From the NCBI GenBank assembly GCA_037141255.1, contig JBAXCX010000054.1:1-18290 (forward strand): a DNA stretch of 18,290 nt, given 5' to 3'. This DNA is from IMCC26207 sp037141255. Its GTDB lineage: Bacteria; Actinomycetota; Acidimicrobiia; Acidimicrobiales; Microtrichaceae. Below are positions 1 to 6,242 of this stretch, one piece after another (position 1 is the first letter of the stretch; each line of letters starts with the position of its first letter). A program made the translations under genes and the position numbers. The notes under the pieces are model-generated. The model searched no databases and had not been told where the DNA came from. It saw only the letters and a program-made list of their open reading frames with translations.

Positions 1-1976
1 GTTGGATCGGGGTCATTGACTTCAAAAAGTCGGTAATGAGTCTTTGGCGCTGACTCGTCTCCCCATTCAGCTACTTGTTTGGCAAAGCCGGCTTCGCCAC
101 CCTCCCAAAGGTCGGGAAACTGTGAAACGAGTTGATCAGCCCCAGAGGACTCCAACAGCAGCAAATACCGAACCCCAAAGTCTTGAGGGGCTGCAACTGC
201 AGGACCAAAGTCTCGGTCCGAGGGCACCACGTACACATTTGGTCTTGGTGCAGCAGGCAGAACCCCAATTCCCGCCTGATCCATCAGAACAGTGCCAGGC
301 TCGATATCTGCACGAGCGTCAATCTCTTCGGCCACTTGCTGACCCATGATGGTCATTGATCTTGTAGCAGTTACCGAATCGCCTTTGATTCCCCGCGACA
401 GCGCATCTATGGCCTCGGTCTGATCGAACGAGGCGTACTGCTCAGTCTGGACAACATGCAAGGTCCAGAAAATTCCAGGCACGAGCGCAAGGAGGGCAAA
501 CCCCGTAACCCAGGCCGAACGCTTGGGTGTTTCCGAAGCAATGACCATGGCCAGAGCGGCAGCAAGCACCACTGCAATCACGGTGTAGCGCAACCATGGA
601 AAGGTTGAGCCTTTCGCTGCGAAGAGCAACTGCAACGCCAGCGGTGACCCGAGTACTGCAAGCGCAACAGTTGCTCGCAGGCAGGTTCGACGTGTTCCCC
701 ACAGCGCCGTGACGGCCAGCACGACGAGTAGCGGTGAGGCCACTAACATCTGACGAATGAAGAACCATGCCCTGCCAGCCGAGGCTGCGTCACCAATGAG
801 TTCAATATTCGACGCCGCTGATCGCGCAACAAGGGCACTGTTGCCGTAGGCAGAGGTGAATTGTGGGAAGGGCTCTCCAATGATTGCCCAAGAAGCAACA
901 GCCCAAGCAACCATGGTCACCACTACTGGGAAGGCCAGAATTGTCAGATCAACCACAGTGTCCCAGCGGCGATTTATCGCCGAACGGGGGGTTACTCCCT
1001 GAGCCGCGGAGCGGTTCCAGGTAACAAGACCAACCACAGGCAACACTGCTGCAAACACTGCGGCAGTTTCATACCGGGTCAGGTATCCAGCAGCGATTGC
1101 CGAACCGACCACTACAAGAGACCTCGTGTCGTCGGTTTCAATCCACCGAGCTAGGTGACGAGTGGCTAAGACTAAAAAGAACAGCCAGCAGGCCTCGCTC
1201 ATTCCATTCCCGCCGTGGGTCCAGATCAGCGGCTGCGCCGCAACAAGCAACACAGCCGCAATGCGGAACCACTGCTTCGTTCCAGATTCAACACCCCAGG
1301 CCAAGAGTTGACTGAGCGTGCCTGCCATAAACAGCGCTGACACCACAATCGCTGCCATACCCGAGCTGGTAAAGGGCAGCCAGAATGCCCGAAGGGCAAT
1401 GAAGGGCAGTTGAAACATGGTGGGGAACGGACCCCAAATAAAGCCAAGGGCCTCTAGATGCGGGTCACGGCTAAAGAGCACCGACTGACCGCTACCCACT
1501 CGAGACAGCGCGTCGCCGGGGATCATTCCACCTACGCGTGCAGAGACATAGCCAATTGCTATAAACAGCGCAGTAAAGCCAACAAAGGTAATTCGTCGCT
1601 CGATACGACCGGTCTCAGGCGCAGCACGAAGGGTGCGGCCCAACTTGATGCGTTGGTCAGCAAGAATCTGCTCTGCCTCGATGACTGCAGGGTGCTGAGC
1701 GTCAACAACCAATTCTTGTGCAGCAGTTAGATCAGGGACCTGATAGCCGCCTGCGGCAGCTAGGTCGCCTAGCACTATCGAGATCTCGCTCAACCTGCGA
1801 TCCGCTTGAAGTCCTGTTACAAAGAGCGAATCCACCGAGGCAGAAAGCTGCTGTTCGCGTTCACTGAGCAGGGTAGATAACGCTGCGGCGGCAGCCCGCG
1901 CCGAAGCAGCAGAGTCTGCAGTAACAGGTTCAAAGACTTGGCCTTCGGATTCGTTGAACACGGGGGTAAGAGACAT
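1..1976 (-). CDS. GT-C-type membrane glycosyltransferase-like protein, 3' end outside window
   Basis: The frame is open from the ATG at 1976 down to base 1 without a stop, giving at least 658 residues; the C-terminus is missing. Residues 1-125 are soluble, Ala/Glu-rich and probably helical. The first membrane helix is about 129-147 and many more follow to about residue 500; the remainder is a soluble, probably external, domain. An acidic GDALSR segment (D155) directly after helix 1, the SRDPHLEALGF block near 169-179, NGMSE (257-261) and AGYLTRYET (296-304) match the layout of lipid-phosphate-sugar-dependent GT-C transferases (ArnT/PMT-like), where the first external loop carries the catalytic acid. 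By inference it moves a sugar from a polyprenyl carrier outside the membrane; acceptor and sugar are unknown. It starts 23 nt after the small coiled-coil gene, so the two are probably cotranscribed. No strong Shine-Dalgarno precedes the ATG. Confidence 0.72.
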   Translation of the reverse strand, partial: MSLTPVFNESEGQVFEPVTADSAASARAAAAALSTLLSEREQQLSASVDSLFVTGLQADRRLSEISIVLGDLAAAGGYQVPDLTAAQELVVDAQHPAVIEAEQILADQRIKLGRTLRAAPETGRIERRITFVGFTALFIAIGYVSARVGGMIPGDALSRVGSGQSVLFSRDPHLEALGFIWGPFPTMFQLPFIALRAFWLPFTSSGMAAIVVSALFMAGTLSQLLAWGVESGTKQWFRIAAVLLVAAQPLIWTHGGNGMSEACWLFFLVLATRHLARWIETDDTRSLVVVGSAIAAGYLTRYETAAVFAAVLPVVGLVTWNRSAAQGVTPRSAINRRWDTVVDLTILAFPVVVTMVAWAVASWAIIGEPFPQFTSAYGNSALVARSAASNIELIGDAASAGRAWFFIRQMLVASPLLVVLAVTALWGTRRTCLRATVALAVLGSPLALQLLFAAKGSTFPWLRYTVIAVVLAAALAMVIASETPKRSAWVTGFALLALVPGIFWTLHVVQTEQYASFDQTEAIDALSRGIKGDSVTATRSMTIMGQQVAEEIDARADIEPGTVLMDQAGIGVLPAAPRPNVYVVPSDRDFGPAVAAPQDFGVRYLLLLESSGADQLVSQFPDLWEGGEAGFAKQVAEWGDESAPKTHYRLFEVNDPDP

Positions 1977-1999
1977 CAGGTTGATCTAGGTCTCTTTAC

Positions 2000-2416
2000 T
2001 CAGCTCTGACGGCGAAAGCGGCCCAGCCCAAGCGAGCGCGTTACTGGTCCTTCAGGTTCAGCTTGCACTGTTTCAGATTCGGGTTCACCTGCTGCGCTCG
2101 TGGTGACACCCGAGGCAATGCGATCCAACTCAGACACAATCTCACGCACCTCGGATCGCAACACACGCTGCAAGGTGGTGAGTTCGGCCATGACAGCAGC
2201 AAGTTCTTGCTGATGGCGGGCCACCATCGCCGCCACCTCGGCGGCAGTATGGGCAAGCTGATCCGCATCAACCACGGTGACTACGGCCTCTGGCGCCAAG
2301 TCCGACAGTTCGGTCGAGTCGGTCAGGTCGACAAGGTTGTCTCCCTCTTCAGTCTGTTCTACGTCTTCCATACTCTGTTCAATGTCTTCAACACTCTTGT
2401 GCATTGCAGCAGTCAC
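2000..2416 (-). CDS. Small acidic coiled-coil-like protein of unknown function
   Basis: 138 residues, not recognised as a named family. The first 40 residues are rich in Glu/Asp, residues about 50-100 look like a continuous amphipathic helix (alternating Ala/Val/Leu with Glu/Arg, probable coiled coil), and the tail is Pro/Glu-rich ending in a basic GRFRRQS. There is no signal peptide or membrane helix, so it is likely cytosolic. The reading frame could be opened 30 nt earlier at a TTG (2446), but the GTG at 2416 is chosen because a GAGGAG ribosome site lies 8 nt before it, while the TTG has none. It precedes the glycosyltransferase-like gene by 23 nt on the same strand and could be its partner. 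Function is unknown. Confidence 0.6.
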   Translation of the reverse strand: MTAAMHKSVEDIEQSMEDVEQTEEGDNLVDLTDSTELSDLAPEAVVTVVDADQLAHTAAEVAAMVARHQQELAAVMAELTTLQRVLRSEVREIVSELDRIASGVTTSAAGEPESETVQAEPEGPVTRSLGLGRFRRQS

Positions 2417-2424
2417 GTTCTCGA

Positions 2425-2430
2425 CTCCTC
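2425..2430 (-). promoter_or_regulatory. Ribosome binding site deciding the GTG start at 2416
   Basis: GAGGAG on the minus strand, 8 nt before the GTG. It favours this start over the upstream TTG at 2446 and the downstream ATG at 2404, neither of which has a comparable site. Confidence 0.6.
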
Positions 2431-2497
2431 GCCTGTCGGTAGCCAACGATCAAAACGTACGCAGCAGGCCTGAACTCCACGTTGCCGGAATCTGACT

Positions 2498-2513
2498 TTG
2501 AGGTGAACCTCAA
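2498..2513. repeat. Perfect 7-bp inverted repeat between two genes
   Basis: TTGAGGT and ACCTCAA separated by 2 nt, lying between the end of the secreted protein gene (2550) and the start of the coiled-coil gene (2416). Read on the minus strand it contains one GTTCACC heptamer, but no second 11-bp-phased unit follows, so it is not called a PHO box. It could be an operator for the left-hand pair or a short hairpin after the phosphate cluster. There is no T-run behind it. Confidence 0.4.
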
Positions 2514-2549
2514 GCGCCGCGCCGGCCTCGACTTAGCGGAATCTCAGCC

Positions 2550-3206
2550 TCAGCCAGTAATAGCTACGCCAGCACCCGAGTCGGATCCAGCAAACTGAAG
2601 GGCCTCGGCATCATCCACGGTGCTCGTGCCGGCGGAAGCACCGCTCGATGAGCCAGAGCTTGGTAGCTGCGGTGGCGGCGGGCCAGCACTTGTCGTAGCT
2701 GATGTCCCTGGGTCCACCCGGCCGGAGCCCTCAAAGCGAATCGGAGTCTCCGAATCGTTATCCACGTTGAGTACAACGGTGTCAGTTACCCGGACAAAGC
2801 AAATGGTGTACTTGGTCACCCCTACGGGGGCCGTATCGGCCTCGGCGTAGCAACCCCAGGCTTCACCGGCGGGGTCTTGGCCCCGGAACACCTCAAGTTC
2901 AGCGCTCCCGTCGCCTGCGGCGGAACCATTTGGTGTGAGTCCCGAATATGCCCCGCAGTCCTCGGCAACCGTGAAACTGCTATCCGAGATGGACTTCTTA
3001 CAGATATCAACAAACACCAATTGTCTTGACTCAAGACCAGACCAGCGCACCTGCACCAGTGCTACGGACTGCTCGGCTGTGACGGAAATCGAGTCGGGAG
3101 TGACACTGACAGAGGATTCTGCTGAGGCATTGCTGACGCCGAATAGCAGGGCCGCAGTCCCCAGCGACCAGATCAGCGCCCCGAACCCAACTCTGTTCAA
3201 TCGCAT
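2550..3206 (-). CDS. Secreted four-cysteine beta-domain protein, paralogue 1, with truncated C-terminus
   Basis: 218 residues. Residues 1-29 form a signal peptide (MRLNR, hydrophobic core, ASA cleavage site). Residues about 32-155 form a domain roughly 60% identical by eye to the product of 4488-5081, including VFVDICKKS, DCGAYSG, EVFRGQDPAGE, WGC and the C-F/Y-VRVTD strand. Four cysteines are conserved in both copies. Spacing of the Cys pairs and the WGC/CxVxVTD pattern recall the neocarzinostatin-like beta-sandwich; this is a fold guess only. After the domain comes a Pro/Ser/Gly/Thr-rich linker, then LQFAGSDSGAG and a stop seven residues later. That ending resembles the start of an LPxTG/TGSDS sorting signal without its hydrophobic helix and basic tail, so the protein is probably released or loosely wall-bound. 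It follows the secreted PstS-like gene after a hairpin. Start supported by GGAGGAG 7 nt upstream (3214-3220). Confidence 0.75.
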   Translation of the reverse strand: MRLNRVGFGALIWSLGTAALLFGVSNASAESSVSVTPDSISVTAEQSVALVQVRWSGLESRQLVFVDICKKSISDSSFTVAEDCGAYSGLTPNGSAAGDGSAELEVFRGQDPAGEAWGCYAEADTAPVGVTKYTICFVRVTDTVVLNVDNDSETPIRFEGSGRVDPGTSATTSAGPPPPQLPSSGSSSGASAGTSTVDDAEALQFAGSDSGAGVAITG

Positions 3207-3232
3207 TACTCAACTCCTCCATGAAAGACCAA

Positions 3233-3260
3233 GAGGGGCACGGCCGAAGCCATGCCCCTC
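3233..3260 (-). terminator. Strong UUCG-loop hairpin in the gap after the secreted PstS-like gene
   Basis: On the minus strand GAGGGGCA pairs with TGCCCCTC; inside, after one T/G position, GGC-TTCG-GCC continues the stem with a C(UUCG)G tetraloop. This makes a long GC-rich stem. It is followed by TTGGTCTTTC rather than a clean T-run. It lies between the stop at 3312 and the ribosome site of the gene at 3206. It may be a leaky terminator, or an mRNA-stabilising hairpin that raises the level of the two upstream cistrons over the last one. Confidence 0.6.
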
Positions 3261-3311
3261 GAGCCTGCAGAACTCAGACAGACGTTCTACATGTATAGAT
3301 TCCAGAACCAA

Positions 3312-4454
3312 TCAGGCTCCTGGGACCAACTTGCAAATACCGTTTGTCTGCTCAGCAGCAGGCACCCGGATGAATCCGGTTGCGCTGTAGATAGATGTGA
3401 GCTCTACATAGTTCGTCTTACCGGAGTAGTCATTGGCAATGTGTGAAGCAGCGGGCTTGCACAGGAACTCGGTGAGTTCCCGAACAGCACCAGCAGCACC
3501 GGTGTCAGCACCGGTGACCTCTGCAGAAGCAGCTGCTGCGGTTGCATCAGTCTTCTTGGTCACGTGGTAGATGAATCGCGTGATGGGGTAGGTGTTAGCA
3601 GCAATGGTTCCAGCAGTTGCGGCCTTGCCGTCCACGGTCCAGGACTGTGCAGTCTGACGCTTGTACGAGAATGCCTTGTACTCAGCAGCACTCATCCACC
3701 AGATCCCGTTATTTACCGAGATGTTGGCATCGGTCAAGAGTGGCTTGACGTCATTTTCGAATGGGTACGCTCCACCAGTCAAGGTCTTCTTGCAAGCACC
3801 GGAGTTAGCATCGAAACCAAGATAGGCATCGAATACAGCCTTGGTTCCTGAGGATGCATTCATTCCGACGGGATCAATGGTGCCGGCAGCTTGGCCGTCG
3901 ATTGAGGACCAGTCAGTGATGCTGCAGTTGTAGATACCCTTAATCTGATCAGTGGTCAGGTTGCCAGGAGTCCGGTCACCGAAAGTAACCATGACCAAGC
4001 CGTCTTTGCCGTACGCCCAGAAGTTGAGTGCAGACTCACCCGAGGACTTTGGTCCACGTGAGGAGCGGGCATAGTCAACCTGAGAGTTCTTCAGTGCAGT
4101 AATTCCTGCGCCTGAGCCAGTTGGGTAGGTGCTAGCAAATACGTCATGATCCCAGTTGCCCTGAGTAGTCGTGGCAGTCTGAGCCACACCAGTCAAGCAC
4201 TTACCGAGGTTGTAGGCTGCTGGCGAAGCCGCTGGCGAAGCGTTATCGGTATCACAACCATTTGCTTGGTTGTAGAGCACCTCTCCGCGCTGCATAAAGT
4301 TGTAAGTCGTGTCTGATCCAGTGCCGACAACACGGTCGTTTGCGTCATCCCAGCCCGAGGGCTCTGGTGAGGCGCTGACCATGGAAGTCATTGCTGTTCC
4401 TGACAACAGGGTTCCTGCTACGAGAGCAGCCCCAATGAGTGATTTCAGTTTCAT
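3312..4454 (-). CDS. Secreted PstS-family substrate-binding protein
   Basis: 380 residues. Signal peptide about 1-28 (MKLKSL, hydrophobic core, VSA-SPEP); no lipobox cysteine, so it should be secreted rather than lipid-anchored. The mature part has PstS-superfamily ligand loops: VGTGSDTT (43-50), GSGAGITAL, VDYARSSR and NASSGTK. In the last, the Ser-Gly-Thr triad of the phosphate loop is kept, but the Arg and Asp of the usual RxDGSGT are Met and Ala. It belongs to a divergent actinobacterial branch whose first loop reads GSDTT instead of GSSF. By inference it binds phosphate or a related oxyanion outside the cell. It lies 33 nt after the first beta-domain gene and before its paralogue. The ATG at 4454 is preferred over an upstream TTG (4460) because AAGGAG sits 8 nt before the ATG. 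Confidence 0.82.
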   Translation of the reverse strand: MKLKSLIGAALVAGTLLSGTAMTSMVSASPEPSGWDDANDRVVGTGSDTTYNFMQRGEVLYNQANGCDTDNASPAASPAAYNLGKCLTGVAQTATTTQGNWDHDVFASTYPTGSGAGITALKNSQVDYARSSRGPKSSGESALNFWAYGKDGLVMVTFGDRTPGNLTTDQIKGIYNCSITDWSSIDGQAAGTIDPVGMNASSGTKAVFDAYLGFDANSGACKKTLTGGAYPFENDVKPLLTDANISVNNGIWWMSAAEYKAFSYKRQTAQSWTVDGKAATAGTIAANTYPITRFIYHVTKKTDATAAAASAEVTGADTGAAGAVRELTEFLCKPAASHIANDYSGKTNYVELTSIYSATGFIRVPAAEQTNGICKLVPGA

Positions 4455-4462
4455 AATCAATT

Positions 4463-4468
4463 CTCCTT
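4463..4468 (-). promoter_or_regulatory. Ribosome binding site deciding the ATG start at 4454
   Basis: AAGGAG on the minus strand, 8 nt before the ATG. It is only 2 nt before the alternative TTG at 4460, which rules that start out. Confidence 0.7.
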
Positions 4469-4487
4469 AGAAGTTGTTAAAGAAATC

Positions 4488-5081
4488 TCAGACCGAGACG
4501 GTCTGACGACGACGGATGAGGACAAAGCCACCGAGGGCAGCGAGCGTGCCAACTACTGGCAACAAGATGGTGAGCGGAGCTTCTGGGATGGCGCCACTTG
4601 ATACCGAGAAAGTGAATGCCTGCTCGGAATCATTGTCATTGTTCGAAACAACGTTGTCAGTGACACGGACATAGCAGGTGGTGTACTTGGTTACTCCAGC
4701 AGGAGCAGTGTCGCCCGCTGCAAAGCATCCCCATGATTCACCAGCTGGATCTTGGCCACGGAAGACCTCGAGTACTGAGCTGTTTGCTCCGCTGACGTTG
4801 CCGTTTGGAGTGATACCTGAGTAGGCACCACAGTCAGCAGCAACGTCAAATGATGGATCAGCTATTGACTTCTTGCAGATATCAACAAACACCAAAGTCT
4901 TGTTGCCAAGGCCAGTCCAGTTGACCGTGACGTTTGCCGTGGTCTGGTTTGGAGTAACCGTGACCGGGTTGGGGGTCACATTGGTTGTAGAAGCAGCACC
5001 TGCTGGCACGGCGATCGCTACAGCGGTCCCCATCACCAAAAGAAGTCCTGCTACTGACTTCATAATAAATCGAGCCTTCAC
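4488..5081 (-). CDS. Cell-surface four-cysteine beta-domain protein, paralogue 2, with C-terminal membrane anchor
   Basis: 197 residues. Signal peptide about 1-30 (basic start, hydrophobic core, PAGAA). Residues about 31-160 carry the same domain as the product of 2550-3206, with the same four cysteines (DICKKS, DCGAYSG, WGC, TCYV) and EVFRGQDPAGE. Unlike that paralogue it ends in a classic tripartite surface anchor: IPEAP, a hydrophobic helix of about 20 residues (LPVVGTLAALGGFVL) and RRRQ. This resembles PEP-CTERM/EAP-type tails seen in actinobacterial surface proteins more than a canonical LPxTG. It is first in the second phosphate cluster, about 100 nt behind a PHO-box-like repeat. Start is GTG at 5081 with AAAGG upstream; an in-frame ATG at 5063 would also leave a working signal peptide. 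Function unknown; context suggests a role in phosphate scavenging at the envelope. Confidence 0.75.
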   Translation of the reverse strand: MKARFIMKSVAGLLLVMGTAVAIAVPAGAASTTNVTPNPVTVTPNQTTANVTVNWTGLGNKTLVFVDICKKSIADPSFDVAADCGAYSGITPNGNVSGANSSVLEVFRGQDPAGESWGCFAAGDTAPAGVTKYTTCYVRVTDNVVSNNDNDSEQAFTFSVSSGAIPEAPLTILLPVVGTLAALGGFVLIRRRQTVSV

Positions 5082-5176
5082 TATGTACGCCTTTCAATGT
5101 CATTGACTCTCCACAGCAGAGCGCCATGAGTGACTATGCATGGAGAAATACCCAAGATCAAGACTTACGCACGAGT

Positions 5177-5209
5177 GTTTGTTACTTGTTCCCTAGTCGT
5201 TCACTTGCC
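5177..5209. promoter_or_regulatory. Candidate PHO box (three 11-bp-phased units) before the second cluster
   Basis: Read on the plus strand, three units start exactly 11 nt apart at 5177, 5188 and 5199, with cores GTTTGTT, GTTCCCT and GTTCACT. The actinobacterial PhoP unit is GTTCACC with 11-bp phasing; the third unit matches 6 of 7, the second 5 of 7. It lies about 95-130 nt upstream of the GTG at 5081. The units point away from the gene, which weakens the call. The rest of 5082-5300 holds no gene that I can support. Confidence 0.45.
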
Positions 5210-5271
5210 CACCAAGGCGCGCCGAAATCAGAATAGGAGTCAAACACGAGATGTCCCCAAAGTAAACAATA

Positions 5272-5297
5272 GATAAATTTAAATTTAACTATTTATC
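5272..5297. repeat. AT-only inverted repeat after the sortase-like gene
   Basis: GATAAAT and ATTTATC arms of 7 bp enclose an AT-rich loop that itself contains the palindrome TTAAATTTAA. It begins 3 nt after the stop of the sortase-like gene and is strikingly AT-rich against its surroundings. It may act as a weak terminator of operon 1, or as an upstream AT element for the promoter of the second cluster. Confidence 0.35.
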
Positions 5298-5300
5298 CTG

Positions 5301-6242
5301 CTAGTAGGTAGTTGGAACCACCATAGAAATGTTGAAGAGCAGCAGAATTACTCCTAAGGCTACTGAACTACCAGCCACCAACAGCACGGCTCCCCAGCCG
5401 TACCTCTTTCGCAGGTCAAACCCCACCAGAACGCCTACTGCGATCAGCCCAATTCCAGTGAGCAACAGGACCGCTCCACCGATTCCGCGAACGTCATAGG
5501 TCTGAATAGGTGCAGTGTCTTCCTCAGAAACGGCACTAGGCACGGCGTCCTTTACTGCTGTTTCGACTGCATTCTCATTACTAGCCGACAAATCATCCGC
5601 AGCTGCAGTAACCACCACTCGCGAACCATCTAGCGGGCCGCCAGCACTCGAAACCAGAGTCAGTCGATTTGGCCCGGCGAATTCCAAGTACTTGACCTGA
5701 TCACTTCCTACGGTGCGAACCTTTGTCACCTTGTACACGGTGACCTCGCCCGATCGACTGCGAAGGTAGATCGAATTTCCACCCTTCAGGTCTTTCAATT
5801 GGCCAAACGGCCCACCGAAACGAGTCTTGTGTCCTTGAATAACTGTGTTGCCAGAATCTCCGGGCTGTACGGAATCCAAACGGCGACCTGGACCACCCCG
5901 TAATTCGCTCGCAGACGCCCCCTCAACAACAACCTCATTTACTCCCAGCGCCGGTATCTGCAGCACAAAGGCAGCATCGCCAACTGCGAGTTCTTCGGTG
6001 GGGATCGCGAATTCTGCTGCTAGATGCCGTTGGTGCTCGGCATGCACTGCTGCGCCAATGACTGCATCGGCAGCAACTAAGACAACTAACGAGGCAATGA
6101 CTGCAAGAATGATTCGACGCCTTTTCAGCGATGCGGCAGGGTCCGTGACCTCATCCTCCTGATCGGACTCAAGGGTCGACTCCTCTACAGAACTCGGTTC
6201 CGCTTCATCTGGATCTGGTCGCAGGTCAATAACGTCAGTCAT
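5301..6242 (-). CDS. Sortase-like membrane protein lacking the catalytic cysteine
   Basis: 313 residues. Acidic cytosolic head (1-39), KRRR stop-transfer and membrane helix about 43-65, sortase-like domain about 85-215, then two more helices (about 256-276 and 284-306) and a short tail. The domain has the sortase landmarks: LQIPALGVNEVVVEG, the His motif VIQGHKTRFGGPF (H138) and the RLTLVSS strand followed by R208. In active sortases that strand reads TLxTC; here the cysteine position is Ser199, encoded AGT, one base from the Cys codon TGT. Two extra C-terminal helices are seen in some actinobacterial sortases. It may be a pseudo-sortase that binds sorting tails without cleaving, or a serine variant. 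It is the last gene of the pst operon, joined by a 4-nt ATGA overlap to the degenerate PstS-like gene, which strongly suggests it handles the neighbouring surface proteins. Confidence 0.82.
   Translation of the reverse strand: MTDVIDLRPDPDEAEPSSVEESTLESDQEDEVTDPAASLKRRRIILAVIASLVVLVAADAVIGAAVHAEHQRHLAAEFAIPTEELAVGDAAFVLQIPALGVNEVVVEGASASELRGGPGRRLDSVQPGDSGNTVIQGHKTRFGGPFGQLKDLKGGNSIYLRSRSGEVTVYKVTKVRTVGSDQVKYLEFAGPNRLTLVSSAGGPLDGSRVVVTAAADDLSASNENAVETAVKDAVPSAVSEEDTAPIQTYDVRGIGGAVLLLTGIGLIAVGVLVGFDLRKRYGWGAVLLVAGSSVALGVILLLFNISMVVPTTY

Noticed and set aside
442..768. A 108-codon minus-strand frame near the left edge
   Set aside because: It lies within the much longer glycosyltransferase-like frame and is Cys/Arg-rich in the way shadow frames are.
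2063..2473. A 136-codon plus-strand frame opposite the coiled-coil gene
   Set aside because: Cys/His/Arg-rich shadow translation; the minus-strand frame has a good ribosome site and regular helical pattern.
2498..2513. Third PHO box, because of a GTTCACC heptamer
   Set aside because: Only one unit is present, with no neighbour at 11 bp; it is part of a palindrome.
2500..2560. Possible frameshift that would extend the truncated paralogue
   Set aside because: The other frames after the stop give either an early stop or a polar, Arg-rich peptide without a membrane helix, so no lost anchor is visible.
2829..2836. GCCGATAC as another sigma-28 -10 element
   Set aside because: It lies inside the coding sequence of the secreted protein (Ala-Asp-Thr codons) with no -35 partner at the right distance.
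4488..4560. LPVVG in the anchored beta-domain protein read as an LPxTG sorting motif
   Set aside because: It lies within the hydrophobic helix instead of before it; the tail fits a PEAP-helix-RRR anchor better.
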